In this document: piece after piece, positions 50,046 through 58,672 of the stretch
Layout of the letters: every line of letters begins with the position of its first letter
Numbering within the stretch: position 1 is the first letter of the stretch
NCBI GenBank assembly: GCA_029210625.1
Contig: JARGFU010000018.1
Location: 1 to 64,000 of the forward strand
Direction of reading: 5' to 3'
Length of the DNA: 64,000 bases
DNA from: Deltaproteobacteria bacterium
GTDB taxonomy: Bacteria > Myxococcota > Myxococcia > SLRQ01
Notes under the pieces: generated by a model
Database searches by the model: none
Told to the model about the DNA's origin: nothing
Seen by the model: only the letters and a program-made list of their open reading frames with translations
Program-made: the position numbers and the translations under genes

Positions 50046-51148
50046 ACCTCCGCCACGGGCTCCGCGCCGGGCGTCGCCTGCTGCGCGGCAACGTCGACGA
50101 CCGGGTGGCGACCGCCATCTTCTTCGTCACCGACGACTGCAACGCCCGCTGCGACTACTGCTTCAACACCCGGCTCTCGCACCGCAACGGGGAGAAGACG
50201 CGCGGCCGGCGGCTCGACGCCGACGAGCTGCGCCAGATCGCGCGCCACCTCGGCCGCCTCTACCAGGTGATCCTGAGCGGCGGAGAGCCCTTCCTGCGCC
50301 GGGACCTCGGCGAGGTGCTCCGGGGCCTCCTCGACGAGTCCCGGCCGGCGATCGTCACCCTCCCCACCAACGGCTCCCTCCCCGAGCGGGTGCTGCCGGT
50401 GCTGGAGGAGGCCGCCCGGGAGCACCCGGCCACGGTCTTCAACCTCGGCCTCTCCCTCGACGCGGTGGGCGAGGCCCACGATCAGCTGCGCCGCCTGCCG
50501 GGGGGCTACGCGAAGGCCCTCGGCCTGGGCCGGGCCGTGCAGCGCCTGGGCCAGCGCCTGGGCAACGTGAACCTGGTCGTGAACAGCCTGGCGACCCGGG
50601 AGACCCTGGACGGCCTGCCCGCCCTCTTCGAGGCGCTGGCCTCGGCCTTCGAGGGCGCCGAGTGGTTCCACAACCTCCAGTTCGATCAGCGCCTGCAGGC
50701 CGACCCCCTGGAGGACCCCGCCCTCGAGGAGCAGCTGCGCCGCCTCCAGGCCCTCGAGCGCGAGGCCCGGGAGCGGCGGGCCGGGCGCCTCGGCCGGCTG
50801 ATCGAGGGGGCCTACGTCGACGGCCTCAACGCCCTCCTGCGGCGTCAGCTGGGCGAGGGCAGGATGATCTACGCCTGCAACGCGGGGCGGAAGCTGATCG
50901 TCGTCGCCTCCGACGGCACCCTCTCGCCCTGCGAGCCCTTCCTCTTCGAGGAGCACTACGCCGCCCGGCGCAGCTTCGATCTGCGCGAGCACGGGCTGGA
51001 CTTCTACCGGCTGCGGGCGACCCCCGAGTACCGGGCCGAGCTGGAGTTCATCGAGGCCGGGAAGTGCGCGGCCTGCCCCTGGTCCTGCGCGGCCATCACG
51101 AGCCTGCTCTTCGAGCCGGGACAGTGGCAGCGCTTCTGGGTAACGTGA
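50042..51148 (+). CDS. Radical SAM protein with C-terminal SPASM-like Cys cluster
   Basis: The 368-residue protein carries the radical SAM motif CNARCDYC (about residues 36-43) and VILSGGEPFLRRDLGEVL, the conserved GGEP SAM-binding strand. The C-terminal part has a Cys-rich segment (CNAGRKLIVVASDGTLSPCEPFLF, then CAACPWSC), typical of SPASM auxiliary clusters. Enzymes of this type modify peptides, amino acids or sugars. It starts with GTG overlapping the glycosyltransferase stop by four bases and is followed by the epimerase gene after four bases, so the three are likely one operon. Confidence 0.9.
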   Translation: MNLRHGLRAGRRLLRGNVDDRVATAIFFVTDDCNARCDYCFNTRLSHRNGEKTRGRRLDADELRQIARHLGRLYQVILSGGEPFLRRDLGEVLRGLLDESRPAIVTLPTNGSLPERVLPVLEEAAREHPATVFNLGLSLDAVGEAHDQLRRLPGGYAKALGLGRAVQRLGQRLGNVNLVVNSLATRETLDGLPALFEALASAFEGAEWFHNLQFDQRLQADPLEDPALEEQLRRLQALEREARERRAGRLGRLIEGAYVDGLNALLRRQLGEGRMIYACNAGRKLIVVASDGTLSPCEPFLFEEHYAARRSFDLREHGLDFYRLRATPEYRAELEFIEAGKCAACPWSCAAITSLLFEPGQWQRFWVT

Positions 51149-51152
51149 GCGG

Positions 51153-52109
51153 ATGTCCGGACCCACCCTGATCACCGGCTCCGCCGGCTTCATCGGCTCC
51201 CACCTCGCCGAGGCCCTCCTCGCGCGGGGCGACCAGGTCGTCGGGGTGGACGACTTCGACCCCACCTACGATCCCGCGCTCAAGGAGCGCAACCTCGAGG
51301 GACCCCGGAGTCGCGCGGGCTTCCACTTCGAGCGGCTTGACGTCCGGGACGCCGACGCGCTGCAGGCCCTCCTCGCCGCGCGGGGGATCCGCCGGGTCGC
51401 CCACCTCGCCGCCCGGGGCGGCGTGCGGCCCTCGGTCGAGGACCCCGAGATCTACGCCGACATCAACGTGCGCGGCACCCAGAGCGTGCTGCAGGCCTGC
51501 CTCGCGAGCGGCGTGGAGCAGGTGGTCTTCGCCTCCTCCTCCTCGGTCTACGGCGCGCGGGACGGCGGCACCTTCCACGAGAGCGACGCCGCGGATCGCC
51601 CGGCCTCACCCTACGCCGCCACCAAGCGCTCGGGGGAGCTGCTCTGCTACGCCGCCTTCCACGATCACGGCCTGCCGGTGACCTGCCTGCGCTTCTTCAC
51701 GGTCTACGGGCCACGGCAGCGGCCGGACATGGCCATCCATCGCTTCCTCGAGCAGCTCGAGGCCGGCCGGCCCCTGACGATCAACGGCGACGGACTCCAG
51801 CGCCGGGACTTCACCTACGTCGACGACATCGTGGCGGGCTTCGTCGCCGCGCTGGAGCGCCCGGACGGCTACGCGATCTACAACCTCGGCAGCGGGCGGG
51901 AGGTCACCGTCCTCGAGCTGGTCGCCGCGCTGCAGGAGGCCGCTGGCCTGGAGGGCAGGCTCGAGCACGGCCCCGCCCACGCCTCGGACGTCCCCCACAC
52001 CCGGGCGGACATCGGGCTGGCGCGGCGGGTGCTGGGCTGGGAGCCGCGGGTCCGCCTCGAGGAGGGCCTCTCCCGCTTCGTCGCCTGGTACCGGCAGCGG
52101 CCGGGCTAG
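51153..52109 (+). CDS. NAD-dependent nucleotide-sugar epimerase/dehydratase (SDR, UDP-glucuronate 4-epimerase-like)
   Basis: The 318-residue protein is an extended SDR: nucleotide-binding TGSAGFIGSHLAEALLARG (about 8-26), FASSSSVYG, the catalytic YAATK (Tyr and Lys), and RFFTVYGPRQRPDMA. The segment VVGVDDFDPTYDPALKERNLEG resembles UDP-glucuronate and UDP-galacturonate 4-epimerases. It interconverts sugar nucleotides using bound NAD+ and supplies a precursor for the surface glycan. It lies four bases after the radical SAM gene. Its stop shares a CTAG with the convergent asparagine-synthetase gene. Confidence 0.92.
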   Translation: MSGPTLITGSAGFIGSHLAEALLARGDQVVGVDDFDPTYDPALKERNLEGPRSRAGFHFERLDVRDADALQALLAARGIRRVAHLAARGGVRPSVEDPEIYADINVRGTQSVLQACLASGVEQVVFASSSSVYGARDGGTFHESDAADRPASPYAATKRSGELLCYAAFHDHGLPVTCLRFFTVYGPRQRPDMAIHRFLEQLEAGRPLTINGDGLQRRDFTYVDDIVAGFVAALERPDGYAIYNLGSGREVTVLELVAALQEAAGLEGRLEHGPAHASDVPHTRADIGLARRVLGWEPRVRLEEGLSRFVAWYRQRPG

Positions 52110-54052
52110 ACCGACGCGCGGGGCTCGCGGGCCGTGAGGTACTGCTTGTAGGTCCCCTCGGCCACGAAGAGGTCGAACCAGATGAGCACCATCAGGATGC
52201 TCCAGAGGGCGCGGCCGTTGTCGCGCTTCCGGGCGAGGTGCTCCTGCCAGAGGTGGTCGACGCCGGCGTGGGTGAGGAAGCCCGTGCGCTCGACCTTCTC
52301 CCGGGAGAAGTACTCGTCCGCCACCGGCTTCAGATCCCCCAGGAACCAGAGCGAGTGGGGCATCTCCAGCCCCATGTTCTTGCGCCCCGAGATCGCCTCG
52401 GGGATGTGGCCCCGCATCGCCTCCTTCTGGAGGTAGCGCCCCTTCATCCCCTTGAGCCGCAGCTCCGGCGGGACCCGGCTCATGTAGTCGTAGAGGATGC
52501 GGTCCATGTAGGGGAAGCGCGCCTCGATGGAGTGGGCCATGAAGGTGCGGTCGTTCTTCACCATCAGATCGCCGATCAGGTAGGTCTCGGCGTCGAGGGC
52601 GCAGATGCGGTCCAGCTCGTCGGTGAAGGGGTAGGAGTCGTAGATCTTCGCCGCCCAGTCTCCGGTGTCGATCATCCGGGCGGCCTTCGGCATCAGCCGG
52701 CGCTTGTCGGCGTCGGCGATGGTGTAGCGCCAGTGGATGTGGGACTGGGCCACGTCCATCTCGGCGCCCTCGGTGAAGCGCTTCGCCATGAAGTCGAAGG
52801 AGAGCTTGCGGTAGTCGGTGGGCAGGGCGTGGGCGACGCCGTGGGCGAGCTTGCGCAGGGGCCCGGGGGCGAAGCGCCGCCAGTAGTGACGCACCTTCCA
52901 GGCCCGGTGGGTCTCGTAGGCGGTGAAGGTCTCGTCGCCCCCCTCGCCCGAGAGGAGCACGGTGACGTCCTTGGTCGCCTCGCGGGCCAGCAGGTAGGAG
53001 GGGATGGCCGCGCCGTTGGCGCTGGGCTCGTCGAGGTAGGCCATGTGCTCGACGAGCACCTCCATCACGTCCCTCGGCCCCACGTGGATCTCGTGGTGGA
53101 TGGTGTTCGCGAACTCCACCATGATCTGCTGCCAGCGCGCCTCGTTGAAGCTCTTCTCCCCCATCACCACCGAGTAGCTGTGCAGGTCGCGCTGCGGCCC
53201 GATGCACTCCCGGGCCAGCGCCAGGATCGAGGAGGTGTCGAAGCCCCCCGAGAGGGTCAGGCCCAGGGGCGCGTCGGCGATCAGGTTGCGCCGCACGCTG
53301 TCGAGCATCTGCTCGTAGAGACCGTCCCGGAGCTCCTCGAAGCTGGACTGCCGGTCCGCCTCGAAGTGCACGCGGTAGTAGCGCTGGTCCTCGGTGCGCC
53401 CGGTCGAGAGATCGATCTGGAGGCGCTCGCCTCCCTGGAGCTCCTCGACGCACTCGAAGGGCGTGTGGCGGCCGGGGATGTAGGCGAGGGTGAAGTAGTG
53501 GAAGAGGCCCTCGAGATCGATGTCGGCCCGGAACTCGGGCAGCTCGAGGAAGGCCTTGATCTCCGACGCGAAGTAGATCCGCCGCGGGGTCCGCATCAGG
53601 AAGAGGGGCCGGTTGCCGAACTGGTCGCGGACGATCCAGACCTTCTCCTCCCGCCGATCGTGGAGGGCGAAGGCGAACATGCCCGTCAGCTCCCGGCAGA
53701 AGTCGATGCCCAGCTCCTCGTAGAGGTGCAGGAGGGTCTCGGTGTCGGAGCTCGACTTGAACTCGTACTTCTCCCGGAGGCGGTACTGCTCCTCCAGATC
53801 GCGGAAGTTCGTGACCTCACCGTTGTAGGCGATGCTGATCCGGCCGTCGGCGCTGGTCAGCGGGAGGTCGGCGGCCGAGGAGAGATCGACCACCCGCAGG
53901 CGGGCGTTGCCCAGGATGCAGCGGCGGTCCTCGACCAGGGACTGCTGGTCGGGGCCCCGGTGGCGGACCCGCTGCACCATCGTCTGGACGGATCCCCGGT
54001 CTCGTTCCCCGAGATCCTCCCCCAGACCGATGACGCCAGCGATGCCACACAT
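52106..54052 (-). CDS. asnB: Asparagine synthase (glutamine-hydrolysing) family protein
   Basis: The 648-residue protein starts at MCGIAGVIG, with the catalytic Cys2 of the class II glutaminase domain exposed after Met removal. RVRHRGPDQQSLVEDRR and AYNGEVTNFRDLEEQY complete this domain (1-210). The synthetase domain has the ATP pyrophosphatase loop LSGGFDTSSILALA and LLSGEGGDETFTAYETH. AsnB converts aspartate and glutamine to asparagine. Homologues in polysaccharide clusters often amidate sugars or peptides, and this copy's place next to a nucleotide-sugar epimerase suggests that role. It is convergent with the epimerase and has an in-frame upstream extension that is rejected. Confidence 0.93.
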   Translation of the reverse strand: MCGIAGVIGLGEDLGERDRGSVQTMVQRVRHRGPDQQSLVEDRRCILGNARLRVVDLSSAADLPLTSADGRISIAYNGEVTNFRDLEEQYRLREKYEFKSSSDTETLLHLYEELGIDFCRELTGMFAFALHDRREEKVWIVRDQFGNRPLFLMRTPRRIYFASEIKAFLELPEFRADIDLEGLFHYFTLAYIPGRHTPFECVEELQGGERLQIDLSTGRTEDQRYYRVHFEADRQSSFEELRDGLYEQMLDSVRRNLIADAPLGLTLSGGFDTSSILALARECIGPQRDLHSYSVVMGEKSFNEARWQQIMVEFANTIHHEIHVGPRDVMEVLVEHMAYLDEPSANGAAIPSYLLAREATKDVTVLLSGEGGDETFTAYETHRAWKVRHYWRRFAPGPLRKLAHGVAHALPTDYRKLSFDFMAKRFTEGAEMDVAQSHIHWRYTIADADKRRLMPKAARMIDTGDWAAKIYDSYPFTDELDRICALDAETYLIGDLMVKNDRTFMAHSIEARFPYMDRILYDYMSRVPPELRLKGMKGRYLQKEAMRGHIPEAISGRKNMGLEMPHSLWFLGDLKPVADEYFSREKVERTGFLTHAGVDHLWQEHLARKRDNGRALWSILMVLIWFDLFVAEGTYKQYLTAREPRASV

Positions 54053-54180
54053 GGGCTCTGTGTGTAGCGCACGGGATCCTCGGGGGGCAACGACCTTGAG
54101 GGGCCGCGGCCTCCAGCCCACGATGGCTTCGTGCTCCCTCTCTGGCTCGTGGTACCCTTGCGGGGGCCGAGGGACGGAAT

Positions 54181-55695
54181 TTGGCGACGAAGACAGCAAA
54201 GAGAGGGGAGCGACCGGCACCGCCCTCCCGCACCACGCTGCGCCGCGCGATCAAGGGGCTCCACCAGGTCGTCAAGCGCAAGAAGAACGACGTGCGCTCG
54301 ATGGTGCGGCTGGCCCGCGCCCACCGCCTCCTGGGCAACGACGCGAAGAGCGCCCGCTGGTACACCGTCGCCATCCGCCTCCTCTCCCAGCAGGGCCACG
54401 GCCTGCGGGCGCTGGCCCTGGCCAAGGAGCGGCTGGCGGTCGCGCCCGAGGATCAGGAGAGCCTCCTGGAGCTGGCCTCCCTCTACGCCAAGCACCCCGA
54501 CGCGATGGAGCGGGAGCAGGGGCGGGTCGCCCTGCCCCTCGCCCCGGAGGAGGACACCTCGGTCGGCCGGATCCCCCGGGACTTCACGGCCACCAGCGCC
54601 AAGGCCTTGAAGATCCTGGACGACGCCGACGAGGTCGAGCGGATCCACGCCGCCCTCGAGGCGGCCTTCGCCGACGAGATGGAGACCGCCCCCCGCTCCG
54701 GCGGCCGCTACGCCGACCAGGAGCCGCCGCCCGAGCAGAGCACGGACGAGGAGCGCGCCCTCTCCGCCGCCGAGGACAACGCGGCGAAGCCCCCTCCCCT
54801 GCCGCCGCGCAAGGAGGGGGGCCAGGAGGCCCTGGAGGCGGCCACCCTCGGCGGCCTGCCCCTCCTCTCCTCCCTGGGGCAGGGCGCCTTCATGGCCCTG
54901 ATGCGGGACATGGAGCGGATCACCCTCGAGGACGAGGAGGTCCTCTTCGCCGAGGGAGAGAAGGCCCGCTCCTTCTTCATCGTGGCCGAGGGGGCCCTCG
55001 AGGCCCGCTCCGCCCGCAGCGGCACCGAGGCGCTCCTCGCCCGCCTCACCGAGGGCGAGGTGATCGGAGTCCTGGGCCTCTACTCGGGGCGGCGCCGCAA
55101 CGCGACGGTCTCGGCGGACGGCCCGGCGGTGGTCTTCGAGGTCACCGATCGCCTCCTCTCCCGCCTCGTGAAGCAGCACCCCGCGGCGAAGCAGGCCCTG
55201 GCGACCTTCTACCGGCAGCGGCTGCTGGAGACCTTCCTCGGGAGCTGCCCCCTGATCCAGGACCTGCCCCGCGCCGCGCGGCTGAGCATCGTCGACAGCT
55301 TCGAGGAGACCCGCCACCCGGAGGGCAGCCTCCTGGTCGCCCCCGGCGAGGTTCAGAACAGCCTCCACCTCGTCCTGCGTGGGCGCCTCGAGGTCGAGTC
55401 CCGCCTCGAGGGTGAGCGGCACAACCTGGCCCACCTGGAGCGGGGCGACTTCTTCGGCTGCATCGCCGCCCTCACCGGCACCCCCAGCCGGGACCGGGCC
55501 CGCTGGTCCGAGGAGGGGCTGGCCGCCTCCCTCTCCCAGAAGCAGTTCAGCGAGATCGTCAAGCGCCACCCGGCGCTCCGCGCGCTGCCGCGGGTGCTGG
55601 CGGAGCGCGGGCTGATGGTCTCCCGCACCCTCTTCGTCGGCGAGACCGGCGTCCCCGGCTTCAAGCGCGAGGACGCCGCGAGTCAGGACGGCTAG
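54181..55695 (+). CDS. Protein with two cyclic-nucleotide-binding domains and N-terminal TPR-like region
   Basis: The 504-residue soluble protein starts at TTG. A Lys-rich start leads into TPR-like helices (about 20-115, ARAHRLLGNDAKSARWYTVAIRLLSQQG). A disordered acidic/Pro-rich linker (about 170-215) follows, then two cNMP-binding domains. The first (about 225-345) has LFAEGEKARSFFIVAEGALEARSA and GEVIGVLGLY. The second (about 350-480) has LVAPGEVQNSLHLVLRGRLEVESR and RGDFFGCIAAL. It has no DNA-binding HTH, so it is not a CRP-type regulator but a cyclic-nucleotide sensor or scaffold. An adenylate cyclase is encoded at 33288. Its stop shares CTAG with the convergent caspase-like gene. Confidence 0.85.
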   Translation: MATKTAKRGERPAPPSRTTLRRAIKGLHQVVKRKKNDVRSMVRLARAHRLLGNDAKSARWYTVAIRLLSQQGHGLRALALAKERLAVAPEDQESLLELASLYAKHPDAMEREQGRVALPLAPEEDTSVGRIPRDFTATSAKALKILDDADEVERIHAALEAAFADEMETAPRSGGRYADQEPPPEQSTDEERALSAAEDNAAKPPPLPPRKEGGQEALEAATLGGLPLLSSLGQGAFMALMRDMERITLEDEEVLFAEGEKARSFFIVAEGALEARSARSGTEALLARLTEGEVIGVLGLYSGRRRNATVSADGPAVVFEVTDRLLSRLVKQHPAAKQALATFYRQRLLETFLGSCPLIQDLPRAARLSIVDSFEETRHPEGSLLVAPGEVQNSLHLVLRGRLEVESRLEGERHNLAHLERGDFFGCIAALTGTPSRDRARWSEEGLAASLSQKQFSEIVKRHPALRALPRVLAERGLMVSRTLFVGETGVPGFKREDAASQDG

Positions 55696-57875
55696 AGCTC
55701 GAGGCCGAGCACCAGGCCGGGCCAGATCCGGCCGGTGTGGCGGCCGCTGGTGTAGGTGAACTGCGGCCCCAGCCACGCCAGGTCGGCGCGGTCCCCCTGG
55801 TCGGAGAAGAAGCCGTTGAGGCCGACGCCGCCGACGACCCGCACCTTCCAGAGCTTCACGACGGCCAGCGCGCTGAAGCGCCCCACCAGGGAGTAGCCGG
55901 CCATGTTCCAGGTGCCGAAGTGCTCGCTGCCGCCGGTGAGCTCGAGGTTCAGGGAGAGCGGCCCGATGAGCTTCTGCTCCACGCCCAGGCCGAACTGGGC
56001 CGTGAAGCGCAGGGGGCTGCTGCCCGGCGCCATGCCCATGCTGATGAGGCTGTAGACGTGGCGGCTGCCGAGCTTCAGGCCGGCGTTCAGCCCGTGGAGG
56101 TCGTCCCCCCAGAGCCGGAAGCGGTGGATGCCGCCGCCGATGAAGTTGAGGACGCCGATCGCCTCACCCTCCGAGCCGTCGACGGCGACGTTCACGACGC
56201 CGATCTGCCAGCCCTCGAGCTTGGTGGTGACGTTCAACACCGAGAGCTGGGTGCCCTTCAGCTCCGGGGTGATGTTGAAGCCGGCGGAGAGCTGGGCGCC
56301 GTGGACCGGGCCGTGGGCCACGTTGAAGCCCGCGGCGAGCTGACCCCCGCGGACCTCGCCCGCGACGTTGAAGCCGGCCGTCGCCTGCAGGCCCTTGAGA
56401 TCGCCGCTGGTGATGTTGAAGCCGGCGGAGAGCTGCACGCCGGAGGTGTCGCCCCCGACGATGTTGAAGCCCGCGGCGAGCTGGCCCCAGCGCAGGTGTC
56501 CGCGGGCGATGTTCCCGCCGGCGGCCACCTGCAGCATCCGGGAGGAGCCCGCCAGCCGGTTGCCACCCACGGCGATCTGGGCGCCGGAGCCGCGGCCGGC
56601 CGAGTTGCCGACGAGGCTCAGCTGGAGGCCCTGCATCTCCTCGTCGACCAGGCTGAGCCCGAAGCCGAGGGCGAGCCCGTCGAGGGCGGTCGAGCGGGCC
56701 CCCAGGAGGTGGAGCTGGAGGCTGTGGCGGTAGGCGTGCTGCGGGGGCAGCGGGAGGAGGCCGAAGCCGAAGAAGCGGTCCTCGATCCGGGCGAGGTCCG
56801 CCGGGGGGAACTCGCCCCGGGCCACCGCCACCTCCCGGGGGATGATGCGCAGCCCCTCGGGCCCGAGGCCGGCGGGGGTGCCGCTCTCCAGGGTGATGCG
56901 CCCGGCCGAGAGCTGCTGGCCGTCGTCGAGGGTGATCTCGTAGGTGCCGGGCTGCAGCCCGAGGACGACCGGGCTGCCGGCGGGCTTCTTCAGCTCGGCG
57001 ACGAGGTGGCCGGCGGTGTCGCGCAGGTAGACCCGGCCGCCGAGCTCGGCGGCGATGACGAGGGTGCTGCTCGCCTGGCGCAGGTCGGTCATGACCACGT
57101 CACCCGTGCCCGAGAGCTGGAAGTCGTAGTTCGGGTGCTGGGCGCCGCCCTGGGTGCGCTCGGTGCGGGCCAGGGTCTCGCGGAAGGCGAACTGGTAGGC
57201 CTCGGCGAGGGTGACGGTCTGGTCGGCGTCCGAGTCGGCGGCGCCGCGCAGGCCGGAGACCAGGTAGTGGGTGAAGAAGGAGCCCCCGATCCGATCCGAC
57301 TCCTGCGAGGCCTCGTCGGCCGAGCTGGAGGTGAGGATCGCCTGACCCTTCACCTGCCGGGAGTCGTCCACCAGGAAGGGCGCGCGGGCGACGCCGCCCT
57401 TGGCCCGGGTCAGCGCGCCCGAGGCGCAGGAGTCGAGCACGGCGATCCGCACGTCGGTCTTCATGGCCTCGAGGGCCTTGCGCAGCTCACGGTAGCCGTA
57501 GCGCTCCTTGCCCAGGAGCAGCCCCTCCTCGTCGGAGTGGCCGGAGTAGTAGAAGATCAGCTCGATGCGATCCGCGCTGCCCGCGGCGGCCTGCAGGCGC
57601 TCCCGGGCGGTGACGAGGGCCTGCTCGAGGCCCTCGCGGTCGGTGTTCAGGGCGAGGATGCGGTCGGCGCCGGCCACGCCCCCCAGCTCGGAGAGCAGGT
57701 CGCTGACGGCCTCGGCGTCCGAGCGGGCGAAGCGCAGGCGGGTGCGATCGGGCCCCCCGTCGTTCGCCGCGGTGATCAGGGCGAAGCGCCGGGTGGCGGC
57801 GGTGGCGGGCAGGACCAGCCCGGCGGCGGCGAGGAGGATCAGGATCCGAGTGAGTCGATGGGCGAGGCAGCTCAT
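55692..57875 (-). CDS. Exported caspase-like peptidase (C14-type) with surface-repeat beta domain
   Basis: The 727-residue protein has a signal peptide (about 1-27). A caspase-hemoglobinase fold follows with the catalytic pair H113 (FYYSGHSDEEG) and C150 (LDSCASGAL), the spacing usual for metacaspase-like C14 peptidases. After a beta-rich linker (about 260-395), residues about 400-600 hold repeats of about 20 residues built on G-x-QLAAGFNVA/QLSAGFNI, resembling LA_2272-type surface repeats. The C-terminus has alternating hydrophobic strands ending GLVLGLEL, suggesting a barrel or solenoid at the outer membrane. The ATG overlaps the anti-sigma stop (ATGA). It is probably an envelope-located protease under control of the upstream sigma factor. 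Confidence 0.88.
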   Translation of the reverse strand: MSCLAHRLTRILILLAAAGLVLPATAATRRFALITAANDGGPDRTRLRFARSDAEAVSDLLSELGGVAGADRILALNTDREGLEQALVTARERLQAAAGSADRIELIFYYSGHSDEEGLLLGKERYGYRELRKALEAMKTDVRIAVLDSCASGALTRAKGGVARAPFLVDDSRQVKGQAILTSSSADEASQESDRIGGSFFTHYLVSGLRGAADSDADQTVTLAEAYQFAFRETLARTERTQGGAQHPNYDFQLSGTGDVVMTDLRQASSTLVIAAELGGRVYLRDTAGHLVAELKKPAGSPVVLGLQPGTYEITLDDGQQLSAGRITLESGTPAGLGPEGLRIIPREVAVARGEFPPADLARIEDRFFGFGLLPLPPQHAYRHSLQLHLLGARSTALDGLALGFGLSLVDEEMQGLQLSLVGNSAGRGSGAQIAVGGNRLAGSSRMLQVAAGGNIARGHLRWGQLAAGFNIVGGDTSGVQLSAGFNITSGDLKGLQATAGFNVAGEVRGGQLAAGFNVAHGPVHGAQLSAGFNITPELKGTQLSVLNVTTKLEGWQIGVVNVAVDGSEGEAIGVLNFIGGGIHRFRLWGDDLHGLNAGLKLGSRHVYSLISMGMAPGSSPLRFTAQFGLGVEQKLIGPLSLNLELTGGSEHFGTWNMAGYSLVGRFSALAVVKLWKVRVVGGVGLNGFFSDQGDRADLAWLGPQFTYTSGRHTGRIWPGLVLGLEL

Positions 57876-58672
57876 GGCGTCTCCTTCCGGAGGTCGAAGC
57901 GGAGGAAGTCGATCCCTTGGGGCAGGAGGGAGCGCAGGGCGTCCCCCTCCTGTCCCTGCTCCAGCGCGGCGCGCAGGGCGCTCGCCTCGAAGGGCTCATC
58001 GGAGACGAAGAAGTAGAAGCGCTCGAAGCGCGGGGCGTCGTCCAGCTCGTAGGCGCGGTCGAGGCTCACCTTCCCCGAGGGCTCGAGCGGAACGGAGTGC
58101 AGCCCGCCGCGCCCGGCCAGGTGGTCGGTGAGGGTGCCGCGGCCGTCGAGGGAGAGGATGAGGCCGTGGTGCTTGCCGGCGGCGGTGTAGGCGACCTGCA
58201 GCAGGTCCCCGGGGCGGGCCAGGGCGCCGGAGGTGAGCTCCTCGTCTCCGGCGGCCGTCTTGCGGTGCACGTGCAGCCGGGCGTCGAGGCCCTTGATGGT
58301 CGTGTGCTCGAGGCCTCCGTTGGGGTCCACGCCCACCGGCGGCGGCCCCCGGAGGAGGAAGACGGCCAGGGCGGCGGCGGCGGCCAGGGTGGGCAGGCCC
58401 CAGAGCAGGGGACGGGAGGAGCGCTGACGGCCGGCCTCCCGCTCGGTGACCTCCTGGAGGTGGCGGCGGCGCTCGATGGCCCGGGCCAGCTCCTCGGCCG
58501 GGTGGGCCGCGAGGATCGCGCGGTTGCTCTCCTCGAGGGCGGCGAGGCGCGCGGCCTCGGCCGGGTCCGCCTCGATCCGGGTGCGCAGCTCGGCGGCCTC
58601 GGCCTCCGGCAGCTCGCCGAGCGCGAGGCGCTCGAGCTTCCACTCGGGAATGGGTGAGTTCGGGGTGGTCAT
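57872..58672 (-). CDS. Membrane anti-sigma-like protein without zinc motif
   Basis: The 266-residue protein has a helical N-terminus (about 1-95) resembling anti-sigma domains in length and charge (WKLERLALGELPEAEAAELRTRIEADPAEAARLA) but no Cys, so no zinc site. A membrane helix lies at about 103-120 (LLWGLPTLAAAAALAVFLL). The extracytoplasmic part (PGDLLQVAYTAAGKHHGLILSLDGRGTLTDHL) resembles DUF4384-like domains found in myxobacterial caspase operons. It overlaps both neighbours by four bases, upstream with the sigma gene and downstream with the caspase-like gene, so the three products are made in a fixed ratio. Anti-sigma function is inferred. Confidence 0.8.
   Translation of the reverse strand: MTTPNSPIPEWKLERLALGELPEAEAAELRTRIEADPAEAARLAALEESNRAILAAHPAEELARAIERRRHLQEVTEREAGRQRSSRPLLWGLPTLAAAAALAVFLLRGPPPVGVDPNGGLEHTTIKGLDARLHVHRKTAAGDEELTSGALARPGDLLQVAYTAAGKHHGLILSLDGRGTLTDHLAGRGGLHSVPLEPSGKVSLDRAYELDDAPRFERFYFFVSDEPFEASALRAALEQGQEGDALRSLLPQGIDFLRFDLRKETP

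Noticed and set aside
54121-54180. Sigma-54 promoter (TGG..TTGC) before the cNMP-domain gene
   Set aside because: The GG-to-GC spacing is not the required ten bases.
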